A DNA stretch of 64,000 nt, taken from contig NC_085860.1 of the NCBI RefSeq assembly GCF_034702125.1, positions 17,679,541-17,743,540 of the forward strand, written 5' to 3'. The DNA is from Engraulis encrasicolus. Taxonomy: Eukaryota; Chordata; Actinopteri; Clupeiformes; Engraulidae. The position numbers were made by a program, and so were the translations under genes. Under the pieces are notes generated by a model that was given only the letters and a program-made list of their open reading frames with translations, was not told the origin of the DNA and made no database searches. Shown piece by piece: positions 1-12,266 of this stretch (its first letter is position 1; each line of letters opens with the position of its first letter).

Positions 1-149
1 GCATGAAAGCCCAAAAACATATCTTTCAGAAAAATAAATAAAATAAAGTAAAAAGAGGCCACCAGTGACCAGCAGAGCAGTCATTGATGAGAGTCTATGA
101 GCAGAGGTGTCAAAAGTAAAAGTAAAAGTAAAAAAAAAAGAAGAACAGT

Positions 150-391
150 TGAAGAGTTCAGATGCAAAACCCCCTAACTCCATTTCTGAAGACCTGCACT
201 TCTATATTTTTAGAGAACCCCGTTGTTGGTTTGGTTTACATTCATGTACTTGATAATACATATAAATAGTTATATTACATAAATAAAATAAAAAATATGC
301 AATTTTGATAGCTTTGTATTAAATAAAAATGAATTAAGATTATTTTCTGAAAAGGCACTTCACTTAGGGGGTTTTGCATCTGAACTCTTCA
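150..391. mobile_element. MITE with about 28-bp terminal inverted repeats, copy A
   Basis: The ends TGAAGAGTTCAGATGC and GCATCTGAACTCTTCA are inverted copies of each other and continue inward through a run of Cs and Gs. The interior is AT-rich with no ORF. A second, nearly identical copy lies at 16478-16714, where the flanks are TA/TA, as expected for a Tc1/mariner-type target. The flanks of this copy read GT/GT, so the target-site assignment rests on the other copy. Confidence 0.85.
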
Positions 392-1142
392 GTTTTCTTT
401 CATCACAGGTAACTTATCTGAGTAACCAAAAGACCTGTGCACTTGTGTTATGATCAGCTGACTCTGCACTGGTTGAATCAATTTCATTTGATTTGCCTCG
501 ACGACCTGATGACGGTTGAGCTGTCAGAATGGAACACTGAATTTCGCCTCTCTTCGCCTTGCTCGTTTCGCCTGCTATGTGTCCCTTAGCATTGCTCTGT
601 GGAATCATCTGTACAGTATTCATTGCACAGGCAGAAGGAATACTTGGCCTCTATTCACATCCTAAAGCCAGTCTCCAATCCCAGTGGCACAGGCAGTGCT
701 TGAAGTGGAAAAAAAGAGGTGCAGGAACCCTGATCTTCCGAAAATACCATCCAAAAAGGAGTCCAGGAACCCTGATTTTCCGACAATCCCATCAGTACCA
801 AATAGAGTGCAAAGACAGGAAAAAGGAGGGCGTATTTTGGGGGTTAGGGGGTCGTCCCTCAAGAAAATTTGCGTTTCTTAGATGCATTTTCATGCACTTT
901 CATGCATTTTAATCAATTTGGCGTCTGGCTTAATGCTGTGCCTCATGCCGGACAAGGCAATGAAAAGATTAGTGCAGGAACTCTGATGATGAAAATTAAG
1001 AGGTGGGGGAACTGAGTTCCCCTGAGTTCCCCCCCACTTCAAGCACTGGGCACAGGTACAGTACACCCGTGGCCATTTTAGAAAGCCAACATTAGACTGT
1101 CAGAGAAGAACATTCTAAGAACTACTCTAGTCCATGCTGTCT
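392..1142. other. No gene recognised; short local repeats
   Basis: I see no conserved coding segment. Around 720-785 the phrase AGGAACCCTGAT...TTCCG occurs twice as an imperfect direct repeat. Around 1005-1045 GGGGGAACTGAGTTCCCC forms a small palindrome. Both look like decayed repeat DNA. Confidence 0.5.
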
Positions 1143-1150
1143 GTCTACAT

Positions 1151-1572
1151 CAGGGGTCAGGAACCTTTTTGGTGGAGAGAGCCACAAACGCCAAATTTTT
1201 AAAAAGAAATTTTCATTAGAGCCATACAATATAAAAAACACTGAATACAATCAAAAGCATGTACAATTAAGCAAAACAATTTTAGAGTGTACTGTCAAGT
1301 TATTGCTTTTATTGATAACGTTGCCAACTGTCAACTTCATTATGGTGAAGGTCTGGGAGAATTTTTTATTTTTTGAATGTAATTTCCTGCATTTTAACAC
1401 TTTCAACCTCCCTTGATCCGTTTCAACTCAATATGGAACCCGTACTTTTATTTATAAATACAGGACGATTCCATATTTCAAGGGATGGTTGTCAACCCTA
1501 GAAAAGTAAGAGCCATATACAGTTGCCAAAAGAGCCACATGTGGCTCTAGAGCCATAGGTTCCTGACCCCTG
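1151..1572. mobile_element. Non-autonomous hAT-type element with perfect 8-bp TSD
   Basis: The 15-bp ends CAGGGGTCAGGAACC and GGTTCCTGACCCCTG are perfect inverted repeats. Both sides are flanked by the identical 8-bp sequence GTCTACAT (1143-1150 and 1573-1580). An 8-bp duplication plus CAGGG-type ends is the hAT hallmark. The element is 422 bp with no transposase. Its interior (about 1320-1500) holds a diverged copy, in the opposite orientation, of the small element found at 40854-41060. Confidence 0.92.
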
Positions 1573-1710
1573 GTCTACATCAATGTGTACAATACAATAC
1601 ATATATGTGTACAATACAATAGTCTGCGTTGTTGTATGTTGTCATGCAGTGTTTACAATCTGTGGGTGCCCCATCATCAAGATGGAACACAGCCTTAGCA
1701 GCACTGGCCT

Positions 1711-1713
<3 letters not shown>

Positions 1714-1804
<91 letters not shown>
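1714..1804. repeat. (CT)n microsatellite
   Basis: About 45 uninterrupted CT dinucleotides. Open frames across it read only Leu-Ser and are not genes. Confidence 0.98.
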
Positions 1805-1806
<2 letters not shown>

Positions 1807-1919
1807 ATTACTCCCTGAGCTGCTCCGCTGGTCAAAGCGTCCAGCCGCGTCGCTGACACGTTTACGACCTAGTCACTAACCCCCCACTCCCCACTCACAC
1901 ACATACACACACACACACC

Positions 1920-2136
1920 GAGGCCATTTGGCATTTTCCGGTGGGCCCCACACCCTCATGGGCCCCTATTTTCAGAAATGTAAAAGAATAATACAATTTT
2001 TTTTTTACATTTCTAAAAATAGGGGCTCACGAGGGTGCGGGCCTCACCGGTGAGTCAGTTCTGTGCCGCTAATTATGAGGGGCCTCTTTAAGCCAAAAGT
2101 GCCCAGGCCCTATTTCTCCCCCAGTCCAGCCCTCCA
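1920..2136. repeat. Transposon remnant with a long hairpin
   Basis: GGGCCCCTATTTTCAGAAATGTAAAA near 1960 pairs, with mismatches, with TTTTACATTTCTAAAAATAGG near 2005. The arms extend outward through the ACCCTCATG / CACGAGGGT motifs. The tail (2050-2136: GCTAATTATGAGGGGCCTCT, then CTATTTCTCCCCCAGTCCAG) recurs at 58835-58905, so this is a dispersed family. The element at 58.75 kb suggests hAT-like ends. Confidence 0.6.
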
Positions 2137-2560
2137 CACACCCAGGGCCAGTCTGCCTTGCCTGCTCATCCACGGCCCTCCAGCCTCCAGCGAGTCCATC
2201 TCAAACCCCTAACCGACCTCAACCCACCCGACCCCACCCCAGCCCAGCCCCACATCCCCACACCCCCCCTACCACCACCACCAACCCACCCAACAAAGAG
2301 CGATAAGATAGAGATAAACGATCTGGGTTTGGTGGAGAAACCTTAGACACAGGGCGAATGGGGAATGGGGAATGGGGAGGGGAGGATGGTGCAAATGAAG
2401 TGGGCCTGAAAACCGGAAAGGAGGAGCACGACCCACGTTAGGAAGAGGAGAAGGACTTGTTTATCAGAGGCCAGGTGAGGAGCACGTCGGCCATTAAAGG
2501 ATTAAGGCCAGGGCCCCCTTCAATGGAGAGCCAGCGAAGAGGCCAGAGAGAGATAGATAG
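2137..2560. other. No gene recognised; C-rich then G-rich DNA
   Basis: A Pro/His-rich frame at 2158-2346 is explained by CCACC-type low complexity. No conserved motif, splice pattern or RNA gene was seen. Confidence 0.5.
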
Positions 2561-2569
2561 AGAGAGAGG

Positions 2570-2570
<1 letters not shown>

Positions 2571-2621
<51 letters not shown>

Positions 2622-2740
2622 TAGAGAGAGAGCGGGGGGAGACAGAGATAGAGAAAGAGAGAGATAGGTGGAGATAGAGACAGAGAGAGAGGGGGGGTAG
2701 ATACAGGGAGAGAGATATAGAGACAGAGAGAGAGAGAGAT
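2571..2740. repeat. (GA)n and degenerate GA/GATA-rich tract
   Basis: A pure (GA)n core near 2571-2617 is followed by degenerate AGAGATAGAGACAGAG sequence. Confidence 0.95.
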
Positions 2741-2742
2741 AG

Positions 2743-2848
<106 letters not shown>

Positions 2849-2912
2849 AGGAGGGAGATGATGCGAGGCAGCAGCCCGTTATAAATCTGACATGAGTCAC
2901 ACCTCTCATCCA

Positions 2913-3600
<688 letters not shown>

Positions 3601-3605
3601 AGTGA

Positions 3606-3960
3606 GAGGAGAAGGATGAGACACATTGAGAGGTAAAAGAGAAAAGAAAGAGAGTGATAAAGACAGAGTGAGAAAGCAGCAATGGAGAAGAGACAACGTG
3701 ATAAAGAAAGGATTGGGACACATTGAGAGGTAAAAGAGAGATAGAGAGCGATAGAGAGAGATAGACAGACTGATAGAGACAGAGAGAGAAGGAATGGAGA
3801 GGACACTAAGTGATAAAGGAGGGATGAGAAACATTGAAAGATAAAAAGAGACTGATAGAGATACAGAGAGAGTAGGACTGAAAAATAGACTGAGTGTGTG
3901 AGAGAGAAAAGATGAGACACATTGAGATGTAAAGAAGAGAGAATGAGAGAGACAGAGAGA
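3606..3960. repeat. Decayed minisatellite of about 90-110 bp, purine-rich
   Basis: The phrase GATGAGACACATTGAGAGGTAAA recurs, with substitutions, near 3615, 3711, 3823 and 3911, each time followed by a GA/GATA-rich filler. The spacing of about 88-112 bp indicates an old tandem array. Confidence 0.75.
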
Positions 3961-4023
3961 GAAAGAGCATGCGAGAGAGAAATAGATAGACAGAGAGAGA
4001 GTGAGAGAAAGAGAGAGATAGAT

Positions 4024-4027
<4 letters not shown>

Positions 4028-4083
<56 letters not shown>
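4028..4083. repeat. (GA)n microsatellite
   Basis: Pure GA run at the end of the purine-rich block. Confidence 0.97.
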
Positions 4084-4087
<4 letters not shown>

Positions 4088-4333
4088 CAATAGTGAGCAA
4101 CAGACAGGACTGGAATGAAGAGTAGACAGTTTCTTGGCGTCCAGGGAGAGTGGTGTAATGGCAGAAAAAGAAGATGATGATTCTGTGAGTGTTGGGGTCC
4201 TGGTACGGATCGTTCCTCCACCTCTCTCTCTTTCTCCCCCTCTCTCTCTTTCTCCCTCTCTCTCTCTCTCTCTTTTTCTCTCTCGCTGCAGAGGCTGCAT
4301 TCCATCAGCCCCTGCCAAAGACGTTGCCCTACT

Positions 4334-4435
<102 letters not shown>

Positions 4436-4601
4436 GCAGTCCTAATCACACTCTTGAGCAATGCTTGTGTGTGTTGTGTTATCACAGTGCTGAGGCTGCT
4501 GGATTGCCTCATGCTCTTTCCCCTGGTGTGGTGTGGGCCACTGGCACATTGAAGCATTAACATGCTCTCTCTGCCATGTAGCACACTACATTACTCTATA
4601 T

Positions 4602-4959
4602 CAGGGGTTCCCAAACTTAAACATGCCAAGGCCCCCCAGATACCGGTAGATTCCAGCCAAGGCCCCCCTGCCATGGGCCGTGCCCGTGACACACAATTTT
4701 TTCTGCGCACCCGATTTCTCAACTCGAAGTTGGTGCATTCCTAAACCCATACAAGTAGGCCTACTACAGAATGCATCATAGCCTACATTGTAAAGAAGAC
4801 TGTTTGGCTTATTTTTGTTTATGTTGGCTTCTTAGGCGATTCAAGTTATAAAATTGTTCATTTTATTTTGCTATATTTTTCCTGCCAACCTGCCGCGGAC
4901 CCCCTGGCATGCCCTCGCAGATCCCCAGGTGTCCCCGGACCCCACTTTGAAAACCACTG
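4602..4959. mobile_element. Non-autonomous hAT-type element with perfect 8-bp TSD
   Basis: Begins CAGGGGTTCCCAAACTT and ends CTTTGAAAACCACTG. It is flanked by identical CTCTATAT copies (4594-4601 and 4960-4967). It is 358 bp and has no transposase. Confidence 0.88.
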
Positions 4960-5053
4960 CTCTATATTACATTACACTACATTGCCTTACACTACATTGC
5001 ATTACATTATATTGCATTGCATTGCATTACATTGCATTGCATTACATTACATT
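4960..5053. repeat. (ATTAC/ATTGC)n pentanucleotide repeat
   Basis: Irregular tandem ATTAC and ATTGC units. The same repeat resumes at about 5188 after the SINE, so the SINE sits within it. Confidence 0.9.
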
Positions 5054-5190
5054 GGCCCTGCCGTGGCCATCTAGTAGGGCACTCGCTAGCCATGCGGCTG
5101 ACCCGGGTTCGATTCCCGGCCCTGGTCCCTTGCCGACCCTTCCCCGTCTCTCTTCCCATTCGCTTCCTGTCTACCTCTCGTACTGTCATT
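5054..5190 (+). mobile_element. tRNA-derived SINE, family A, copy 1
   Basis: Begins GGCCCTGCCGTGGCCATC. It has an A-box-like segment (TGGCCATCTAGTAGGGC) and a strong B box in GGGTTCGATTCCCGG (about 5104-5118), followed by a C-rich body (CCTTCCCCGTCTCTCTTCCC). A copy with the same layout is at 7057-7240. This is a tRNA-headed retroposon, not a tRNA gene: no cloverleaf acceptor stem closes. Confidence 0.85.
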
Positions 5191-5483
5191 ACATTACATT
5201 ACCGGCCCCTGCAGTCGTACAGGCCCATGGGCACAGCTGACTCCCCAGTCCTGGCAAGGAGCATGTCGTATAGTATAATGCCCCCCCCACCCCCCCCACT
5301 GGAACGGAACCACCCCCCTCACACCAGAATGTTTTTTTTTTCTTTTTTGTCCTTTTTTTTAACCAACCCTGACTCCCGGTTTCTGTCTTTGCTCATTTTA
5401 TCACTACATCCATTTTGCAGACATTCCAGGAGGGGGGGAATGTCCCAACAAATGGAAAGGATGAGGCCTCACTCTGGGCCTCT

Positions 5484-5800
5484 GCTGTGCTGTGCTGTGC
5501 TGTGCTGAGCAGTGCTGAGCTGTGCTGTGCTGTGCTGTGCTGTGCTGTGCTGTGCTGTGCTGTGCTGTGCTGTGCTGTGCTCTGCTGTGCTGTGCTGTGC
5601 TCTGCTGTGCTCTGCTGTGCTGTGCTCTGCTGTGCTGTGCTGTACTCTGCTGTGCTGTGCTGCGCTGCGCTGCACTGCGCTGCGCTGCGCTGGGCCTGTG
5701 CTGTGCTGTGCTGTGCTGTGCTGTGCTGGGCCTGTGCTGTGCTGTGCTGTGTTGTGTTGTGCTGTGCTGTGCTGTGCTGTGCTCTGCTGTGCTGTGCTGT
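5484..5800. repeat. (GCTGT)n pentanucleotide satellite
   Basis: About 60 near-perfect GCTGT units with scattered T-to-C changes (GCTCT, GCTGC, GCTGG). Cys/Ala/Val/Leu-rich and Ser/Thr/Ala-rich frames on both strands arise purely from the repeat. Confidence 0.98.
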
Positions 5801-5997
5801 CCCACTCACTTCAGCAAGTGATCTGTCCTGATATCTGGAATTAAAGTTTTACAGGTTCCTCGTTGATCTTCCTCCAAAGGCGAGGACGGCTGCCCGACTG
5901 GCTGGATGGATGGCTGGATAGCTGGCTGAAAGAAGAAAAATCCGCACTCACAAACTAAGTCTCATTATTTATTTATAGATTACCACCATGTCCAAAA

Positions 5998-6037
5998 GCA
6001 AACGTGTTTCGGATATCAAGCCTTCATCAGTGCGTGG
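5998..6037 (-). ncRNA. Hammerhead-ribozyme-like motif (type I, minimal)
   Basis: On the minus strand the order is stem I (CGCA), CTGATGA (6030-6024), a weak stem II (GG...CC), GAAA (6010-6007), a two-base stem III (AC/GT), the GTT cleavage triplet ending at 6001, then TGC pairing back to stem I. An AT-rich ATAAATAAATAA tail follows. Minimal type I hammerheads with such short stems III are known from Penelope-like retroelements. Activity is not shown. Confidence 0.55.
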
Positions 6038-6081
6038 TCTAGCGTGGATGGCTGGCTGACTTGCTGAAGTGGTGGTGGTGG

Positions 6082-6082
6082 T

Positions 6083-6172
<90 letters not shown>
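6082..6172. repeat. (GT)n microsatellite
   Basis: About 45 GT units preceded by a short GGT run. Confidence 0.98.
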
Positions 6173-6180
<8 letters not shown>

Positions 6181-6524
6181 TGGGAGTAGGGTGAAGGAGA
6201 TGCAAGGGGGATTCCCCTCGCAGTGTGGCGGGCTGGCTGGATGGCTTACTGGCTGGTTGGCTGGATAGCTCACTGTCTGGCTAGCCCGCTGTAGTCAGGC
6301 AGGAGCAAAGGGCCGAAGGTGGAGGGGAGTCAGCTCTTTTACAGCCAGTTAAAATGGACTGACAGAAGAAAGCAAACACACACGGGATGACATACAGCAC
6401 TGAGTCGAGCCGGGGCAGGAGGCAGCCAGCCGCACCGCACCGCACCGGGCCTCACAGCTGCACTCAGAGCAGGAGGGCAGGGCACTGACACAGAGATGGA
6501 GGAATGGGGAGACAGGATAAGATA

Positions 6525-6586
6525 GGGTGGAGAGAGAGAGACAGAGAGAGAGAGAAAGTGAGAGAAGTCGAGATAGAGAGAGAAAT

Positions 6587-6647
<61 letters not shown>

Positions 6648-6770
6648 AAGTGAGAGAAGTTGAGATAGAGAAAGAGAGAGAGAAACAAAGAAACAAAGAA
6701 AAAAAGAGAGAGAAAAAAAAGAAACTGAGTAAAATCCAGAGAGAGAGAGAGAGAGAGAGAGAAGATAGGA
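6525..6770. repeat. (GA)n tract and degenerate purine-rich repeat
   Basis: A pure GA core at about 6592-6632 is flanked by two copies of AGTGAGAGAAGT(C/T)GAGATAGAG (near 6556 and 6649). Confidence 0.95.
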
Positions 6771-6779
6771 AAAAAAGAA

Positions 6780-7040
6780 GGCGAGAGGGGCCCTCATCTC
6801 ATCTCCTCTCTTCTCATGTGCTGTCCTGAAGCTGAAAGGTTCTTCAGTGGATGGTCAAGTAGATAATTTATCCCCTCGGTGTAAGAGAAGCCGGCTAGTG
6901 ACTGCAGCAGGAACTTTGATTTAAATGGCTTTTAAAATTCCCTGTTTGCAGTGATTCTTCCAATTGGGTGCTGGTCTTTCTCAGTGCCCGACTGGTTTGT
7001 CATTTCTTTCAAAAGGAACTGTAGGGAGAATCCCCATGTT
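6780..7040. other. No feature recognised
   Basis: Unique-looking sequence between a microsatellite and a SINE; no coding evidence. Confidence 0.4.
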
Positions 7041-7056
7041 GAAATAAACACACATA

Positions 7057-7240
7057 GGCCCTGCTGTGGCCAACTGGTAGGGCACTCCTCTACCATTCGG
7101 CTGACCCGGGTTCGATTCCCGGCCCACGTCCTTTGCCGGCCCTTCCCCGCCACTCTCCCAATTCACTTCCTGTCCACCTCTCACACAGTCCTATCAAATA
7201 AAGTCGAAAAAGACAAAGAAAAACTTTTTAAAAAAGAAAA
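7057..7240 (+). mobile_element. tRNA-derived SINE, family A, copy 2, with 16-bp TSD
   Basis: Begins GGCCCTGCTGTGGCCAAC. The B box is in GGGTTCGATTCCCGG (about 7109-7123), then a C-rich body and an A-rich tail. It is flanked by GAAATAAACACACATA (7041-7056) and GAAATAAACACCCATA (7241-7256), a target-site duplication with one mismatch. That is the signature of LINE-mediated retroposition. Confidence 0.93.
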
Positions 7241-7256
7241 GAAATAAACACCCATA

Positions 7257-8076
7257 AGCGTAGGGCGCATAGAGCGATGCAGCCACTACAATGATATGGC
7301 AGCAAATTTTGTTTAGTTTTTTTAGACACTTCATGTCCATTTCATCACACTTTGTATTTCATAATCCAATTCCCAATGCATTTAAGAGGCACAGGTGAGT
7401 GGAAAAACTTCATTTTCATTCCACACACAAGGCAAAAACAGATGTACCAAACAAAACATTACCTACAACACCACTCTTGAGGGAATCATTATAATTCACA
7501 TGAAGTGGATTAAATGATATAAAACAAATAAAGCATTAAATCATTTCTATATGTGAGGTATGTGGTTAAAGTGCATTGCAACATTTAATGCAGGATACAA
7601 TCACTTCTCTGACGCTGGTTGTTAAAAAAATTGGGTATAGTTGGCTTATCTGAAACACTAACATTCACTTAAATTATTGCATTCTATTTCCAGCGCCCAA
7701 GACTACGTGATGAATACTCCCTTATCAAGCATCAGCATCAATTATTTCATTCACAAACACAGTGAGCTATGAAAAGCCTGCTGTCCCCGTACGCCCACAT
7801 CCACCCACCCAATTGTGTAAATACTGCACACAAGGAAGTTTGTGAACACATGGCTTAGAACAACTTCCCCCTACTCCCCCATGTTAGTTTAGCAGGGTAC
7901 GAATGACTTACTATTATTGGCGATATGCAACAATTCCAGTATTGTTGTTTTTCCAGGCAAGGAGAAGTCGTAAGGACCACTGAGGGCCCTGTGCGTTGAC
8001 ATCACTGCTGAAATGCAGAGCTACTGAAATGTTGACTAGAGCTCCATCTAGTGGTGAATGGAAACAAAAGCAGACG
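7257..8076. other. No gene or repeat recognised
   Basis: AT-rich sequence without conserved ORF, splice-site pattern or recognisable terminal repeats. Confidence 0.4.
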
Positions 8077-8122
8077 GGTAAGATCATAGAGGTAGAAAAT
8101 AACACTAGAGGTGACCCCGCCC

Positions 8123-9181
8123 TAACCTGACTCTCGCGCAGATGGATTGTCATCCATCTGGAATTATGGTGGTAACCTTGCTGTTCTAGCCCGTGGGTGT
8201 ATTCAAAAAAAGCTCGAACGTGATTGGAGAAATTAGGTAACAGTGACGTACTACTTCAACCAATCACATCGAAACGGGCCGTGACGTAGTTGTCTGCGAC
8301 GCGCGATAGAAGCCACAACAGAGCAGTTAGCATGTTGACAGTAGTTCCAGTCCAGCTAGCATAGTGTATAGTGGATCATTGGTGGCGTTTGAACGGCAAG
8401 CCGCCTGTGGTATGCCACCTGTGTCCGACATCTGACCACTGACGGTTACAAAATACACAAGGCATCGGTGGATTTTGGTTGGCAATCCGACATAGTGCAC
8501 GAATACTCTGTCTGCACTGTCCAAACAGCGGCATGCTACCAGCCCCTAGCACCAATGGAGGAGGACCGCCTACTTGTTAGACTACCTCTGCGCCTACTCA
8601 TTTGGTGCCATCGTTTGCATCAGATAAATCACAACAAAGATATGGTAAGTTAGATGTCTTGAAATGGCTATATTTTCTTTTAGTGAACACATCATGGGCA
8701 TGGGTTTGTCAGTTTCTGACGGGGTGATAAATATTGCAGACAAAATGGACGTCTGCTTGCCTGCACAACCAGTGACATGTGTTGATGAATAAAACTTAAT
8801 CAAGTATGTGTATTTCGCTGAAAATGATTACCGATAAAATGTTATTCCGACAAAATTGCCAGCCAGCATTAACTACTCCCGGTGTGCACGATTAACTCCG
8901 GGTCCGATTAACTTGGATGGCATGATGAAGAGCTGTTCACGTCAGACGAGACAGGATGGGGCGTTTCTATTATACACTTTGGAAACTGCATTATGGTTCG
9001 ACGAGACGAGCATGCCGTCGCACTTTTTCCGTTGTTATTGTGCGCGATTGTATTCTCAAACACTTCAGCTGTGGTCAATTCAAATAGTCGATTCTTGAGT
9101 GTGCTAAGCACTTCGAGAAGTTGTAGGTGACCATCCATGTTGATCGGACGACGAAGTTAATCGTGCTCACCGTCATAAGCT

Positions 9182-9246
<65 letters not shown>

Positions 9247-12200
9247 TGCCATTGTGAATTGATCAATGGTGATTTATTTTTTCTCTCTCTCTCTCTCTCT
9301 CTCTCTCCATTATTAGGTGACCCAAGACCCACGGTTATATAAGGTATGTCTGATTTATTACATCCATTGGTAGGGCAGAGGCAAAGAGTACATTACTGAA
9401 GCAAGCAAAGCCGTATTGTTAAGGGGTGTAAAACCCATTTGTGTAAACAATTCGTTTTTTTTCATCAGGGTGGGAATGTGAAATGACTGATAACCTTATT
9501 ATCAAGGTAAATAGGACCCTTGTTGACCTCACCTGTACCTGTGGCCTTGGAAGGTGTCCAATGTTACATGTTTGAATTCTTAGTAAGAGTAACTGAAAAG
9601 TATATGTGCTGTCCTGCACCCCTATCCACCTAAACCTACATTAATTTCTACATTAAGAGACTGTACTCCTCCTCATAACATTACAGTTGACAGACGCTTT
9701 TGATCAAAGTGATGTTCAAGGGCAGTAATGCAACATGTGGGTGGAAAATACTCTGTACACAGAGTAAGTAGCCTACCCTGTTGTTAATGAACTTTAAGTC
9801 ACCTAGAAATATTTTAAAAGGTGTTGCAATCAATTCCCGTGTTATTTTTGTTCAAAACCTTGTATGTAGCCACAATTGTCACACATAACCTTCTGAAATG
9901 TTTGTCTAATATACTTCTTATACTTCCTTTCCCTGTGTCTGACGCCAGGAGGTGTATGAAGAAACGACAGCATAGAGGACCCAGCACATCCCCTCACAGA
10001 TTCCATGCCTTTCAAAATATCAGAACAAGATGTCAAGGCATTTTCCTTAAAGAACTTACAACATTTCAGGAGTGTGTCACCATTTGGGTTTTCATTTTGT
10101 ACAATACATCACCTATCACCAAGAACGCTACATTTAGTAAGCTATGTTTCCTGCATTGCCAGTAACCAATATTTAAAAGAAAAAAGAATGTGTATATATA
10201 AATTGATATCTTATTTGTCATTATTTACACTTTCATTACTGTACATTGAGAAAAAAAATAGACAGTGTTTTCTTTTCACAATAAAATTGTATTTACATTT
10301 GTTCCAATTACTTGTGTACACCATTATTTACACCATTTGTTGTTCAATATTCGATTCGATATTGTGACAAGATTCCACTTCTTTGTTCCCAATGGATGAT
10401 GGTTAGATTCTGAACTAATGCTGTGTTACATGTTCCATTATGTCTATGAATCTGTCATTAGGGAGAGTCAGTCACAAAAAGCCTCACTCACAACCAGTAG
10501 CATGAAGTACCTTAAAACCATAGGTTATTTGTAACTGATGTCAAATGTAAGGACTGTGGTTGACTGCTGCCTCATTAGGCTTTGTATAATGAAAGTGGCA
10601 CGTCTGGTATTTAAGTACACATATTCTGTACAGCTGTCAGCAGACCCTGATAACATTTCCAACTTTTCAGTAACGTCTAGATCTTGGTGGGGTAGTGTAG
10701 TGTAGATTCTATACGCATGTGGTTGTACAGGCGAATTTTGAAACCGGCTCAACACAGAAGACCAAAGAAATGGAATTTTGGTAGGTGCAACACGTATGAC
10801 CTGGCTGGCTCCAAACTTGTGGTGCACATGCCCTGTGTGCCAGCCATTACTGAACTCACTGTCTTGTCTACCTAGAGTGTTCATTTGATGGTTTACAACA
10901 GTACAAGTGAGGGAAGAGCCTAATTCAATTTCCACTGTACATGTGTAGCAGCTGGATGACCCGGTCTGTGATGACAATCCCAGGAGACGCTGCCAACGCC
11001 ATGACGTGCCTTGCCTACCTGAAAACGACACACATAATGTTAAAATAGAATCTGCAAACAAGGCAACTGTAATTCTAAAGACTCTATAGGCCTAGTATCT
11101 GCATTTTAATTCATACCTATTTAAGGCTCAGACCTGAACAGCAGTAGGCTACTATTACTTAGTTTTAAATTTACTGCTGACAGAAAGGGAGAGTTGGGGT
11201 CCTTGCCAGTAGCTGGTGAGTGACAGGCCTCACAGCCTGTTTTTATTCCAGTACCCTCTTGTGTTAATTCTGTTTCCACGCGAAGTGGGTCTCTTAACCA
11301 TGCAAAATCTGTGATTAGTTTAGTCTTTACCATCGAAACAGGTTAACAACTAGGGCAAGAAGTGAAAAGGGGAAGCCCACAGACCTATATCAATATGTAT
11401 AGATCTGTGGGGAAGCCATCGTGGTGAGTTTGAAGTCAGAATGTCGTCGTGAAATAAACATTCCATCTCTCACATGCCGACGTTTTGGGACATGCTGCAT
11501 TGACAGTGACCACGGAGGATAGTACATTTAATTTAACACGAACTTAGCATAAACAAATTGGTCTGAATGTGCTTGGCATAATATTATGATCAACAGCACT
11601 CAGTCACCATAGCATGCGAGGTCTGGAAATGAGGCTTGTACAATATTGAATTACTGGCACTATGGGGGCATTCACAGTTGTAGCCTACCATGTCAGTCAG
11701 TTTCACACACATCAAAAACACGTTAGAAACAACCAAGAGGTTTTCACTCACCATTTATATGTGGCATAGACCTCTCGACTAAAATCCCCACTTAAAGTTG
11801 GTCTTGTAAACAGTTGAGGACTGAACATCGCTGCGCTGTAGACCTGCTCATTCTCCTTCAGTGGATCATTGGAAGAAGAGCGAGAACGTTCTTGCCACCA
11901 ACTAATTCCTTGTTATCTGTTCCTCTTTCAAAGAATGAATGCTTGGTAGTTTTGATAACACTTGAAATCGCTGAGTTCATACAGTATGCAGGCCGCAGTT
12001 GTTGTGTTAGCCACTGACTGTGGGGTGTGCTAGCAGCACTACAGTGTTGTCGCGCAAGATGCTACGTCATACCCGTCAACACCTCACTCCACGATGATTG
12101 GATCTAGGCATAGAGGCGGGCTCATTGACATTATCCAATGGTCGGGGCACGTTTATTTTCTACTCGAGGACTTCGGGCTCGACAAGGCTGAACCAGACCC

Positions 12201-12266
12201 CTGTGCGAGCTCACGAAGTGTAACGAAGATGCACGAAGCACTAGGGGTCTCGCGAGAGCCAGGCTA
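8123..12266. mobile_element. 4.1-kb TIR element nested in the P-like element, 9-bp TSD
   Basis: The ends TAACCTGACTCTCGCG and, inverted, TAGCCTGGCTCTCGCG form imperfect 16-bp TIRs. ACCCCGCCC flanks both sides (8114-8122 and 12267-12275), so insertion duplicated 9 bp. Possible coding parts: a plus-strand ATG at about 8554 followed by about 30 codons and a GTAAGT donor, and minus-strand exon-like segments (ATG near 11829 before a GTGAGT donor; frames at 11121-11333 and 10525-11061). I recognise none of these proteins. A (CA)n run lies at 9183-9244. The same TIR type caps a 75-bp MITE at 35924-35998. Confidence 0.75.
10525..11061 (-). CDS. Uncharacterised 178-codon ORF inside the nested transposon
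   Basis: This open frame lies within the 8123-12266 element. It has no signal peptide, membrane segment or motif I recognise. A possible acceptor (TTTTCAG followed by GTAGGC, near 11020) lies inside its 5' part, so the true boundaries may differ. It could be part of an element-encoded protein or chance open sequence. I do not assign a function. Confidence 0.2.
   Translation of the reverse strand: MFADSILTLCVSFSGRQGTSWRWQRLLGLSSQTGSSSCYTCTVEIELGSSLTCTVVNHQMNTLGRQDSEFSNGWHTGHVHHKFGASQVIRVAPTKIPFLWSSVLSRFQNSPVQPHAYRIYTTLPHQDLDVTEKLEMLSGSADSCTEYVYLNTRRATFIIQSLMRQQSTTVLTFDISYK

Noticed and set aside
5054..5120. Possible tRNA gene (good B box)
   Set aside because: No acceptor stem, an extended C-rich body, and a sister copy with A tail and TSD show it is a SINE.
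5393..5844. Long open frames on both strands (up to 138 codons)
   Set aside because: They are translations of the (GCTGT)n satellite: every frame of a stop-free pentanucleotide repeat stays open.
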